IMG/VR virus record: IMGVR_UViG_3300030107_002290
Span: 1-33,468 of that record
Direction: 5' to 3' (one strand)
Source of the DNA: a virus
Length of the DNA: 33,468 nt
Part shown: positions 7,970 to 15,552 of the stretch, piece by piece
Position numbering within the stretch: position 1 is the first letter of the stretch
Layout: each line of letters starts with the position of its first letter
Position numbers and translations under genes: made by a program
Notes under the pieces: generated by a model
What the model saw: the letters and a program-made list of their open reading frames with translations, nothing else
The model's database searches: none
What the model was told of the DNA's origin: nothing

Positions 7970-10900
7970 GGCCCCGGCACTATTATCTGCACACCTCCAC
8001 CAGAATCTATCTGAACATTTAGATCAGGTATTTTAAATGGATTATCTAAACCTACATTGTCTGCTATTCTCTGATAGCCTCCCGGCTGATAGTCTTTTAA
8101 CCTAGACACTATGTTAAGTTTATCACCAAAATCAAACTCAGGAAGTTTAAGATTTCTTAAAGCCGCGTTTATGACAACAGGTTGGTAATTGAAGTTTGCT
8201 ATAGCTCCGATGTTTAAGTTATCCAATTCACGAGTTCCGTACATTACGTCACTAAAGCTGCCGCTTAGTTTTTCTTCAAGCTCATCAGTAAACTCCTTTG
8301 TGTACTTATTACCGCTTTTAATTTCTTTTGGAGCATATTGCAATGATACTGCTAATGTAAATGAAAGAGCTTCAGCAGGAGATTTTCCGTCAGCAATAAA
8401 GTCGTCATAGAAGCCTTTAATTTGGTTAACGTTTAAAGTACCTGCACCTGTGTTTTTTGGCCATACATCTAAAACATCACCTAAAGTGTCTTTTGCAGCT
8501 TTTGTTAAGTTGCTGCTTAACTCAGTTGCCTGTGTGTTTATCTCGTCTACGCTTAGATGCGGCGGCTCTACGAAATCAGATGGCGTTTCACCAGAAGGCA
8601 TTTGAATAGTTTTATAGTCTTCATATTCAAGGTCTTCTGGTAGTGTATAAACTTTATCACCAGCTTTAGCATCATAGCCTAGCAATTCACCGTCCTTTCT
8701 AACGTGACTAGAGTAATTAACGTTAGCATCTACAACATTTGTTTGCTTAGCTTGTATAAGGTAATTTACTACAGATTGATCGTAGTCTTGATATCTGTAC
8801 CCATACGTTACAGAGCCGTCAGCATTTTCGCTTGCTACTAACTCCAGTCTTTGCGGAACATTTAAAACTCTGCCCGTTTCAATAAGACGACCTTCAGCGT
8901 CAAACTCAAACTCCTTCATAGGAATTGTTCTGACCTCTTTTACGTCTTCTGGTAAATTCTCAAGCACTTTGTCCCAGTCACCAGAAATGTCGTCATCAGT
9001 AGGCAGCGATTCTGAAGGCTCTTCTGTTCCGGGGTCAAATTCTATAACATCTCTTGCAGGAGGCTTAAACAAGTCGTTTGCAATCTTAATGTCTACAGTC
9101 TCACCATCACCTAAGTCTGTCGGTATATCTGCAATTTTACCTAACGTGCTTGGGTCTGGTACGTTTTCTGGCATAACCGCTAACTCAGCGGCCTCTGCTG
9201 TTAAAGGTGTAAAAGCTCTTGTAAGACCGCCAAAAGGTGTAGTGCCTGTTGTTGCACCCAAGCGAGGACGAGTTTCAACTTCTGGCACAAATGTAAGCGT
9301 ACCTAACGTAGCTATGTCTCTGCCAAAAGCATCTGTAACAGGCTCACGCGGAAGCAAGCTGCTAGTAACGCCGGGAGCTAAGCCAGCACTTACGCCCATG
9401 CCTGTGAACGGACTTTCAGCTACGGGTGGTGCTATGTCTAAAGTGATTGGATCTCTAGTTTCTATAGGAGCAGTTGGCCTAGAACCTCCGATGCCACCGC
9501 CTACTCCCGTGCCGCTACCTGTGGCAGGAGTACGTGAAGGTGTTGTCGTTATAGGAGCAATGCTGACTCCTTCACCGAAAGCTGATCCAATAGGTGCTTC
9601 TGTTCCCGGCCTAGACGTTACCTGACCTGTTACATTCTGACCACTTGCAGGAGACGTTGAAAACGGCAATCCAGTTCCCGGCGGTGTTATCTGCCCTACA
9701 GAAGGAAAATCTGTAGGATTAACAACAACCGTAGCTTCTGGTTCAAGGTACTCTGCGAAAGTCTGTGGCTTGTCACCTTCAAACAAACTCTCAAACTGAG
9801 AGCGCAAGTTCGCGTCGTCTGGTGCGTTTTCGTTTATCTTTTGGAAAATGTTCTCTACGAAAAATCTGCCTATAGGCCGCATCACCTCACCAGAAAACTC
9901 TACAACATCACTAAACAAATTACCGCTGTAGTCTGCCTCCTTAAACGTAGCCACGTTCAGTATCTGCGGAGTTATTTTTCTTAGCGTGTTTGTGATCTGA
10001 AGTCCTAGAACTGCGGCTGTTGCTTGCGGAGCTGTGGCAGCTATCGTAGCCAGCGTAGCAAGTGCGCCTACGTTAAGGCTTCCATACTTCTGCTTGTCTA
10101 TTTCACTAAGACCTGTGCCAGTTGCAAGCTGGAGAAGTCCCTTAAGCGTAGGAAATTTGGGGTCATAAGTGCCTATGGACTTTCTGCTATCACCTTCAAG
10201 CTCTATAAGCGTAGAAACTTCGGAGTTTAGCTCTGCGATTGTATTGCCAAGTTTTTTAACGTTTTCTGTTACACGATCAAGTAGTGGTTTCTTTTGCTCT
10301 GCTGGCCCGTAAGGAGTCTCTCCAAACAGCCCTTTCTGCCAGTTATCAACAGCTTCCTTTAAATTGTCTAAACCGTCTGAAAACTTCTTGCGAACGCCGG
10401 GATGCTCGTAAAAGCGGAAGTCTTCTGCGTCACCTGCGCCGGTCATCGCCTGTTTTTCAGCGTCTGTAAAGCGTACGCCTAACCATTGCTCAAGCACCGA
10501 AACGTCATCTCTTACGTAGTCGAAGGGGTCTTTTGTGCCTTCGATACCCTCACGCGCTTCAACAAAGACTGTATCACCAGCTTCTGTAGCTCTGTCGCTT
10601 ACAAGATCAGCAATGGCTCCGCGAAGGCCATCTGACATAGTTTCATCAGAAAACTCCCAAGGGTTCGGGTTTTGCCAGAATGCTCCATCTGGTACATCTG
10701 CGATAAACTCTCTCAAGCGCCGGTTTTTCGCAGCATCGTAATCACTCAGGTCTATCTTAGGTATGTTAGCAAGGATGTCGTCTACTGAAATGTCTGGAAA
10801 TTCTGTTCCAAGGTAAATTCCTTGTAAGTCTTTGTCGATTTCCTTACCTAAATTATGCCACGGTACTGGATCGCCAGTAAACGCATCAGCAGGTTCTCCT

Positions 10901-11757
10901 AGAAGTTGCTGCCTAACATCAGCGTAACCTTGAGGGCCGCTGAACGAAAAGGCATTTAAGCCACCTTTTAGGTATTGCTGCCCCGTAGAGTCTGGATAAC
11001 GTGACGTTAGAGGCATATCAAGCACTAAGCCTCTTGTCGGCTCTCCTGTTCTGTAGATGCCTAATGGTCTTGTATCAACAGCCCCTGCTGCGTATGGGTC
11101 ACGCTCAGGGTATGTGGGGCGCTCGAAATATGTTTTGCCTGTGAGATCGCTGCCAAAGAGCTTGTTAACAACATCAAGCCCTTTATCCATCTGTATCTCT
11201 TCTGGTGTACGAGTGTCTATTGGCGTTGGAGCTGTTGGCGTGATAGGAGTTACAGCAGGAGTTCCTTGTAAGCCGCTTGCTGATTCTGTTATCTGCGGTA
11301 GCTCTAGCTGCTTCTTAGGCGTTTCCGTAACAGTTTGTCCAGCAGGAGGAGTTACTTGTAAGCCGGGTAGCTGTGTATCTGCTGGAGAACCTGTCGCACC
11401 GCCTTGCCACCCGCCTCCTGCTTTAGCTATGGGTCGGGTGTCGGCCTGTTGAAAGCCTGTCAGCGTTGGCGACAGTATGTTTGTGTAAATGTCTTTAAAC
11501 GCTGGCGTACTGTACAGGTAGTCGTAGTAGCCGCCTCCTACTGTCGGATTGGCAAGAGCCGAAGCGTAGTTTGTCGGCCTACCAGACGACATGAACTCAC
11601 CCGGCACATACAACGAGAAGTCGTCGCCGCGTGGAGTTGCTGTTAGCCCTTGATCGCCAAAACGATCTACAGCCGCATCTATAAGACCTTGAGGCCCACC
11701 GGGAAATTCAGAAAGCGCAGAGAGATAGTCAACTCCCGTGAAAGCTGGCGTTGCCAT
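7966..11757 (-). CDS. Very large protein of unknown function, 1263 aa
   Basis: This single ORF starts MATPAFTGVDYLSAL and takes up the start of the packaging operon. Residues about 110-200 and 680-860 are Pro/Thr/Gly/Ser-rich low-complexity linkers (for example GSGTGVGGGIGGSRP). Between them, residues about 480-640 include charged helices and a hydrophobic stretch (VGALATLATIAATAPQATAAVLGLQI, about 565-590) that could be a membrane-inserting helix. The C-terminal 300 residues look globular. No enzyme motif was recognised. Proteins of this size and modular, linker-rich build in phages are often internal or ejected virion proteins, but here it precedes the terminase genes, which is unusual for those. 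The ATG is preceded by CAGGA about 11 bases upstream; its stop overlaps the GTG start of terS. Confidence 0.8.
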   Translation of the reverse strand: MATPAFTGVDYLSALSEFPGGPQGLIDAAVDRFGDQGLTATPRGDDFSLYVPGEFMSSGRPTNYASALANPTVGGGYYDYLYSTPAFKDIYTNILSPTLTGFQQADTRPIAKAGGGWQGGATGSPADTQLPGLQVTPPAGQTVTETPKKQLELPQITESASGLQGTPAVTPITPTAPTPIDTRTPEEIQMDKGLDVVNKLFGSDLTGKTYFERPTYPERDPYAAGAVDTRPLGIYRTGEPTRGLVLDMPLTSRYPDSTGQQYLKGGLNAFSFSGPQGYADVRQQLLGEPADAFTGDPVPWHNLGKEIDKDLQGIYLGTEFPDISVDDILANIPKIDLSDYDAAKNRRLREFIADVPDGAFWQNPNPWEFSDETMSDGLRGAIADLVSDRATEAGDTVFVEAREGIEGTKDPFDYVRDDVSVLEQWLGVRFTDAEKQAMTGAGDAEDFRFYEHPGVRKKFSDGLDNLKEAVDNWQKGLFGETPYGPAEQKKPLLDRVTENVKKLGNTIAELNSEVSTLIELEGDSRKSIGTYDPKFPTLKGLLQLATGTGLSEIDKQKYGSLNVGALATLATIAATAPQATAAVLGLQITNTLRKITPQILNVATFKEADYSGNLFSDVVEFSGEVMRPIGRFFVENIFQKINENAPDDANLRSQFESLFEGDKPQTFAEYLEPEATVVVNPTDFPSVGQITPPGTGLPFSTSPASGQNVTGQVTSRPGTEAPIGSAFGEGVSIAPITTTPSRTPATGSGTGVGGGIGGSRPTAPIETRDPITLDIAPPVAESPFTGMGVSAGLAPGVTSSLLPREPVTDAFGRDIATLGTLTFVPEVETRPRLGATTGTTPFGGLTRAFTPLTAEAAELAVMPENVPDPSTLGKIADIPTDLGDGETVDIKIANDLFKPPARDVIEFDPGTEEPSESLPTDDDISGDWDKVLENLPEDVKEVRTIPMKEFEFDAEGRLIETGRVLNVPQRLELVASENADGSVTYGYRYQDYDQSVVNYLIQAKQTNVVDANVNYSSHVRKDGELLGYDAKAGDKVYTLPEDLEYEDYKTIQMPSGETPSDFVEPPHLSVDEINTQATELSSNLTKAAKDTLGDVLDVWPKNTGAGTLNVNQIKGFYDDFIADGKSPAEALSFTLAVSLQYAPKEIKSGNKYTKEFTDELEEKLSGSFSDVMYGTRELDNLNIGAIANFNYQPVVINAALRNLKLPEFDFGDKLNIVSRLKDYQPGGYQRIADNVGLDNPFKIPDLNVQIDSGGGVQIIVPGP

Positions 11758-11763
11758 ACATTA

Positions 11764-11913
11764 TTATTCCTGTTTCCCCCCTAGGAAATCGTAGGAAGAA
11801 GAATTTTGCTGTGCCGCCCAGTAACGAAGCAACGGAGTGTTTTCGCAGAGCGTGATAGTATCGGTCGAGAAGTTGTTGTCCATACCCCCGCCAAATAGCA
11901 ATTCCCGTGCCAC
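11764..11913 (-). CDS. Possible small protein, 39-49 aa
   Basis: A short leftward reading frame ends 6 bases before the 1263-residue gene. From the GTG at 11913 it encodes 49 residues (VARELLFGGGMDNNFSTDTI and so on, ending YDFLGGKQE); an internal ATG at 11883 gives 39 residues (MDNNFSTDT onward). The composition reads like protein (RELLFGGG, ENTPLLRYWAAQQN) much better than the overlapping alternative frame, which becomes Arg/Ser/Thr-rich. Upstream of 11913 this frame has a stop, but another frame (MTSETFWLEDTVRATLQREG, start at 11987) looks protein-like up to that point, so a longer gene with a frameshift is possible. No function recognised. Confidence 0.45.
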   Translation of the reverse strand: MARELLFGGGMDNNFSTDTITLCENTPLLRYWAAQQNSSSYDFLGGKQE

Positions 11914-12063
11914 GGCGCTCGTCTTCTACCCTCCCGCTGTAGCGTAGCTCGCACCGTATCTTCTAACCAAAAAGTTTCAGAAGTCATTTTTTCAGAGCAG
12001 GTTATAGTTCTGTACAGTAACTCATTCTGGGCGTAGCCCACACTTCCAGAGGCGATTTGCGAA

Positions 12064-12078
12064 TGAGACTCAGTCTCA
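12064..12078. repeat. 15-bp palindrome TGAGACT-C-AGTCTCA
   Basis: Two perfect 7-bp arms flank a single central base. It lies downstream of the terminator that ends the 12132-12599 gene and before the next leftward ORF, so it could be an operator for the packaging operon. No binding protein is known. Confidence 0.4.
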
Positions 12079-12086
12079 ATAGTATA

Positions 12087-12125
12087 CGCTAAGAAAGGGG
12101 GCAGGTGTTAGCCCGCCCCCTAGCG
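12087..12125 (-). terminator. Terminator after the 155-residue leftward gene
   Basis: Read leftward, an outer CGCTA/TAGCG pair and an inner GGGGGC/GCCCCC stem (12115-12120 with 12097-12102) with a 12-base loop are followed by TTTCTT. It begins 7 bases after the stop at 12132. The short T-run makes it a moderate terminator, suggesting separate control of the 155-residue gene and the packaging genes. Confidence 0.55.
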
Positions 12126-12131
12126 TAGGTC

Positions 12132-12599
12132 TTACTTCTTAGCTTGCCGTTGCATCTCCTGACGCATGACTTCGTTAAGTTGCTCCTGCAACTCGCTTTC
12201 GCGTTTCGTGTCGCCCTTGGCCTTGGCCTTGTCCATCGCCGCGATGATCTCGAAGCTGCTAGTCATAGCTTTCTTTTGCTTGGTGGCGTCCGACTCCTTG
12301 GCGGTGAACATAGTGTCCACTAGGTTTTCGGCGGCGACACGCTTCTCGTCAAGGCTGAGCGTGTCCTTGCGCTTAGACTCGCCCTTAGGCTGTACTGTTT
12401 GCGCTGTCCCGAACTTGCCATTGAAACGCATCGCGACCTCGTCTTGGTATTTGTCATGCGCTCCACGCTCGTCTGCTAGTTGTTCGATCAACTCGATGTC
12501 CGCGCTCGCGATACCATACGTCTGCTTCCCGTTGCTATTGGTGATTAACACAAGACCCTTCTTGATCTCGTCCACTAGTCTCTTCTCTTCTTTTGTCAT
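12132..12599 (-). CDS. Hypothetical charged helical protein, 155 aa
   Basis: This is the first gene leftward from the divergent control region. It has its own near-consensus sigma-70 promoter (12632-12659) and its own terminator (12087-12125), so it looks like an independent, probably early, unit. The product begins MTKEEKRLVDEIKKG, is rich in Lys, Glu, Ala and Gln, and its last 60 residues are almost certainly helical (IIAAMDKAKAKGDTKRESEL). No membrane segment, HTH or catalytic motif was recognised. The ATG is preceded by CTTACTAAA with no Shine-Dalgarno sequence, a leader ending nearly identical to that of the gene at 19080. Function unknown. Confidence 0.75.
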   Translation of the reverse strand: MTKEEKRLVDEIKKGLVLITNSNGKQTYGIASADIELIEQLADERGAHDKYQDEVAMRFNGKFGTAQTVQPKGESKRKDTLSLDEKRVAAENLVDTMFTAKESDATKQKKAMTSSFEIIAAMDKAKAKGDTKRESELQEQLNEVMRQEMQRQAKK

Positions 12600-12631
12600 T
12601 TTAGTAAGCGCCCCGATTCAGGGCAGCCCCC

Positions 12632-12659
12632 ATCCTAGCACGTCCTATCGTAGAGTCAA
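12632..12659 (-). promoter_or_regulatory. Sigma-70-type promoter, leftward
   Basis: Read leftward: TTGACT (12659-12654), 16-base spacer, TAGGAT (12637-12632). It faces the 155-residue gene starting at 12599. Two AGAAGAT motifs (12687-12694 and 12709-12717, minus strand) lie just upstream. Confidence 0.65.
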
Positions 12660-12726
12660 CCCTTTATTTTAAAAAACTTTCATTACATCTTCTAAAGTTT
12701 TTTGTCACTATCTTCTGAGCTGCCGA

Positions 12727-12797
12727 GCCGTAGAAGTTCTCAGTAGTTAACTGAGAGCGGCAGCGCCAGCCGTCCCTAGTAGTTAACGTAGGGCGGC
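12727..12797. repeat. Twin related hairpins sharing AGTAGTTAAC
   Basis: Unit 1 (12727-12761): GCCG ... CTCAGT-AGTTA-ACTGAG ... CGGC. Unit 2 (12769-12797): GCCG-T-CCCTA-GTAGTTAACG-TAGGG-CGGC. Both share outer GCCG/CGGC arms and the central AGTAGTTAAC sequence, while the inner stems differ in sequence but remain paired. They may be protein-binding sites or RNA hairpins in a control region. Confidence 0.6.
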
Positions 12798-12798
12798 G

Positions 12799-13024
12799 TA
12801 GAAGATACGTTGTCAGTTGTGCTAATCATCACATTCTGACAAGGGCGTGATACACACCTCGCTAGGGGGGTGGTGTCAGGTAGGTGGTTCTATATGTTAA
12901 TATATATATAATTGTATATATATCTACATATTGTATAAAAGGATACACCATACACCCATCCCCCCACGTAGGTACTCACGTTGTCAGAATGCACTGTTCA
13001 TCACAACTGACAACGCTGCTTCTA
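12799..13024. repeat. 226-bp interrupted inverted repeat with AT-only core (candidate replication origin)
   Basis: Left and right halves are in exact register about the centre 12911/12912. Perfectly paired blocks are TAGAAG (12799-12804 with 13019-13024), CGTTGTCAGTTGTG (12808-12821 with 13002-13015) and CATTCTGACAA (12832-12842 with 12981-12991). Further imperfect pairing with small offsets includes CGTGA/TCACG and a G6 run opposite C6. The centre (about 12891-12931) is nearly all A/T and itself largely palindromic. Dyad-symmetric protein sites around an AT-rich unwinding core, between divergent operons and beside the helicase gene, fit an origin; a divergent operator is the alternative. Confidence 0.75.
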
Positions 13025-13092
13025 TCGCGCTCGCTAGACTCGCTTCGCTCGCTACCATAGAAGATAACACCCCATCCGCTAGAAGAAAAAAC

Positions 13093-13121
13093 TTGACATT
13101 CAGCGGCGGTTGTGGTAGTGT
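13093..13121 (+). promoter_or_regulatory. Sigma-70-type promoter for the rightward early region
   Basis: TTGACA (13093-13098), a 17-base spacer, then TAGTGT (13116-13121) preceded by TGTGG. It points to the 47-residue gene at 13171 and the helicase gene. The -35 is perfect; the -10 keeps the essential first T, A and last T. TAGAAGAA lies directly upstream at 13080. Confidence 0.75.
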
Positions 13122-13170
13122 GTTAGCGGTTGTTGGAGACTACGAGAGTCGTCAGCAGCTACGCTAGAAG

Positions 13171-13314
13171 ATGAAAGACAACAAACATAGAAGATACGAT
13201 GGGCTAGACAGAGTTCTAGCAGAGCGTCGCCGTGAGGCGGCATTAGTGTGTGGGAGTATGCTACTGCTGTTTGCTACGGTAGCAGCGCTCTTTGCGTTAG
13301 GAGGTGCGCTATGA
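13171..13314 (+). CDS. Small single-pass membrane protein, 47 aa
   Basis: The first rightward gene encodes MKDNKHRRYDGLDRVLAE, an Arg-rich cytoplasmic-looking segment (AERRREA), then a hydrophobic helix of about 20 residues (CGSMLLLFATVAALFALGG), ending at once. Positive-inside charge distribution predicts the N-terminus in the cytoplasm. It is directly downstream of a sigma-70 promoter and its TGA overlaps the next ATG. Early-expressed tiny membrane proteins of phages often act in takeover, superinfection exclusion or lysis timing, but there is nothing to choose among these. The coding start includes two copies of the TAGAAGAT motif. Confidence 0.7.
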   Translation: MKDNKHRRYDGLDRVLAERRREAALVCGSMLLLFATVAALFALGGAL

Positions 13315-13748
13315 TTACGCTAGACGAGAAGCTATTCGCAGACCTTGTGATAGGTGGAAGATCGTGGGTTATCGTAGACGAGGAAGTCAAAGCTGCGATA
13401 GACAACAGCGACTACGGTAGCGACAACATGGTATGCGAGAACGACCCTGACGTTGTAGGTTGGAGCGGTGTTCGCATAGGCCAAGTCCCTGCGGTAGGCA
13501 TCAGCGATAGTGGCAAGCAGCTCTATCGGCTATGGCGGCGCGAGGAGTACAAGATCGTTGGCAACCTAGCACGGGAGCGCCGCGCTCAGCGAGAAGCTGC
13601 AATCGCCAAGCGAGAAGCTGCGGCCCAAGCTGCGATAGATGAGCTACGTGACCGTATGAAAGCCCTTGGCATAGACGAGAAACTAACCCAGCAGATGTTT
13701 GACACTATGAATGTCGATGACATACGCAAACTGATAGGCTTAGCATGA
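13311..13748 (+). CDS. Hypothetical protein, 145 aa
   Basis: The start chosen is ATG 13311, which overlaps the previous stop and has a strong AGGAGG six bases upstream; a longer frame from 13248 would overlap the 47-residue gene and lacks such a site. The N-terminal 85 residues look globular (VGWSGVRIGQVPAVGISDSGKQLYRL), followed by a charged helix rich in Arg/Glu/Ala (about residues 85-115) and a small C-terminal helical unit (MFDTMNVDDIRKLIGLA). No known family recognised. It overlaps the helicase gene by 4 bases and could be a helicase accessory protein by position only. Confidence 0.75.
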   Translation: MITLDEKLFADLVIGGRSWVIVDEEVKAAIDNSDYGSDNMVCENDPDVVGWSGVRIGQVPAVGISDSGKQLYRLWRREEYKIVGNLARERRAQREAAIAKREAAAQAAIDELRDRMKALGIDEKLTQQMFDTMNVDDIRKLIGLA

Positions 13749-15238
13749 CCGCAACTACTAAAGACATCCCCTTTCAGAAGACAGCAGCCCTTGAGCTAGC
13801 AGATAAGCTGCTGAAAGAGCGAGGCGCTCTGCTACAAGCTGGAACTGGCGTAGGCAAGACCTACATTACGGCGCAAGCCCTCAAACAGGTGATCCCTACG
13901 CTACTAGAACGCGAAGCACCGGACACGCCCTTTCCTATCCTCTGGATTGGCCCCGCTGCTACGATGATTCAGACTCAGCGTGTGCTGAAAAGCTACGGCA
14001 TTGCCCAGTACGTTATGACACTCAGCTACTCTGCGCTCACTTCTCCTAAGACAGGCGGCGCTATGTTCTACCAGACGCGCACCGAAGTGACATACGGGCA
14101 GGAGCAGATAGTGTACGACTGGCGTGAGTGTATGTTGCCTCGTCTCGTAGTCTTTGATGAGTGCCAAGCGCTCAAGAATGAGGAGTCTACGCGCACGGCT
14201 ATCGCACGAGGGCTACCGGATAGCGTCAAGCGTCTGTTTATCAGCGCCACGCCCTACCAGCGAGTGTGTGAGGCACGTACGGTGATGGTTGGCGTAGGTA
14301 TGCGCTCCGAGTACAACGTCCTGCCGCTATCGCAAGGGACAGCGCCCTCGGTTATGCGCTCCCTCGCAACCTACGGTAACACCTCAGCGTACAGCCCCCG
14401 CGCAATGGAGAAAGTCAAAGGCGTTATGCAACCGTATACGGTAAACGTCAAAGGCATACGTTTCAAACACAAGGCGCATACAGAGTGCGTCCTCATAAAC
14501 TTCCAGCGCTCCGAGGAACGTCAGGCGTACGAGAACGCGTACAACGAGTACCTAGAGGAGTTGTTCAAGCTACGAGGCCAGACAGGTCACGGTATCCTAG
14601 CAGCTCGGCTAGTGGCGATGCAGAAGTTTCGCCAAAAGGCTGAGGAGATACGCTCGCCCATCGTTGCCGGTCGCGCACACAACGCCATACAAGAAGGCTC
14701 GCAGGTTATCATAGCCAGCAACTTCAAGAATATGTTGCGCGGTGCATGGCAAGCCCTCACGAAACGCTACGGTTACGACCCAGATCGTATCGGTTTTGTT
14801 ACCGGCGGCCAGACAGCAGAGCAGCGACAGCGTCACGTAGACGAGTTCCAAGCTGGTAAGCGAGACGTTATGCTACTGACGATGCAAGCCGGTGGTGTAG
14901 GTATCAGTCTACACCACGAGCAGGACGAGGCTAGACCTCGCCATATCATACTGCCGCCAACGTGGTCTGCGATAGACCTCATCCAATGTCTAGGCCGCAG
15001 CCATCGCATAACCTCACGCAGCAACACACTCCAAGAAGTCCTGTGGTACAGGAACACCATCGAGGAGCGAGTCGCTGCTGTCGTAGAAAACAAGGTCAAG
15101 TGCATTAACAAGGCCGTCTCCGCTAAGGAACAATGGGCATCGCTGTTCGCACCGAACGTAGACGATGAACTCGGTAACGTAGATGCTGACACGGACAGCG
15201 AAGTTGACTACGGTCTTGACGAAGGGCTACTGCAATGA
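13745..15238 (+). CDS. SNF2-type superfamily 2 helicase/translocase, 497 aa
   Basis: ATP-dependent DNA translocase or helicase, probably for replication initiation or recombination. Motifs in order: a Q-motif-like PFQKTAALEL (9-18), Walker A GTGVGKT (33-39), motif II DECQ (138-141), motif III SATP (167-170), a second RecA-like domain with VIIASNFKNM (about 317-326), LLTMQAGGVGISLH (motif V) and motif VI QCLGRSHR (414-421) with the arginine finger. The DECQ box and the LTMQAGGVGISLH / QCLGRSHRITS pattern resemble phage SNF2-like helicases. The length fits a minimal two-domain enzyme without extra DNA-binding domains. The gene is 4 bases overlapped on both sides and lies next to the candidate origin. 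Confidence 0.9.
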   Translation: MTATTKDIPFQKTAALELADKLLKERGALLQAGTGVGKTYITAQALKQVIPTLLEREAPDTPFPILWIGPAATMIQTQRVLKSYGIAQYVMTLSYSALTSPKTGGAMFYQTRTEVTYGQEQIVYDWRECMLPRLVVFDECQALKNEESTRTAIARGLPDSVKRLFISATPYQRVCEARTVMVGVGMRSEYNVLPLSQGTAPSVMRSLATYGNTSAYSPRAMEKVKGVMQPYTVNVKGIRFKHKAHTECVLINFQRSEERQAYENAYNEYLEELFKLRGQTGHGILAARLVAMQKFRQKAEEIRSPIVAGRAHNAIQEGSQVIIASNFKNMLRGAWQALTKRYGYDPDRIGFVTGGQTAEQRQRHVDEFQAGKRDVMLLTMQAGGVGISLHHEQDEARPRHIILPPTWSAIDLIQCLGRSHRITSRSNTLQEVLWYRNTIEERVAAVVENKVKCINKAVSAKEQWASLFAPNVDDELGNVDADTDSEVDYGLDEGLLQ

Positions 15239-15552
15239 ACTGGATACAAAAAGCGTGTGAGTCTATGAAAACTCACCCTAACAACGTAGGCTCGAACTTT
15301 AACGTAGCAGATTTAAGCAAGCTAAACCGTGAGAAAGCCTACGTCACGATGACGGCTGGCAAAGGTGACTACGGTATCGTACGTGAGCCGTGTCCCGTAC
15401 ACCTAAGAAACCATGACGGAGGCGCATTTCATCTCACAGACATTACGCTAGGAGATGCTCCTGCGTACAAAGTATTCAGTCCCAACGAGAAGCTAAAGTT
15501 TGACAACGCCTATCGTAGGTTCTGGTTAAAGCGAGGCTATGAACCCATATAA
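15235..15552 (+). CDS. Hypothetical protein, 105 aa (paralogue of next gene)
   Basis: The product shares a recognisable pattern with the following 95-residue gene: Y-(V/L)-x-x-TAG(K/H)GDYG, then EP-x-x-x-HL, and a C-terminal Y-R-x-x-(Y/F/W)-x-x-R(K)G block. The two genes therefore look like a diverged tandem duplication. There is no membrane segment or catalytic motif; the conserved GDYG turn may be a ligand or structural site. It overlaps helicase by 4 bases and the paralogue by 14. Confidence 0.75.
   Translation: MNWIQKACESMKTHPNNVGSNFNVADLSKLNREKAYVTMTAGKGDYGIVREPCPVHLRNHDGGAFHLTDITLGDAPAYKVFSPNEKLKFDNAYRRFWLKRGYEPI

Larger units (their letters stand above)
12600..13170. other. Gene-free divergent control region
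   Basis: About 570 bases without a credible gene separate the leftward and rightward arms. It holds a leftward sigma-70 promoter, twin hairpins (12727-12797), a 226-bp inverted repeat with AT-only core (12799-13024), a rightward sigma-70 promoter (13093-13121) and at least six TAGAAGAT-like motifs. A weaker rightward promoter-like pair, TTGTAT (12912) and TATAAA (12934) with 16 bases between, lies in the core. Short ORFs here are poor and probably noncoding. Confidence 0.8.

Noticed and set aside
8969-9625. Rightward 218-residue open frame opposite the 1263-residue gene
   Set aside because: It is low-complexity (Ser/Val/Pro/Gly), lies entirely antisense to a far better ORF, and mirrors that gene's Pro/Thr/Gly-rich linker; no start signal.
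10230-10250. Additional sigma-54-like site (TTGGCAATACAATCGCA, minus strand)
   Set aside because: It lies within the 1263-residue coding sequence, far from a gene start, and has no TAGAAGATA element; spacing match is likely chance.
12931-13167. 78-residue rightward open frame in the control region
   Set aside because: It runs through one arm of the inverted repeat and a sigma-70 promoter, with a composition unlike the neighbouring proteins and no ribosome binding site.
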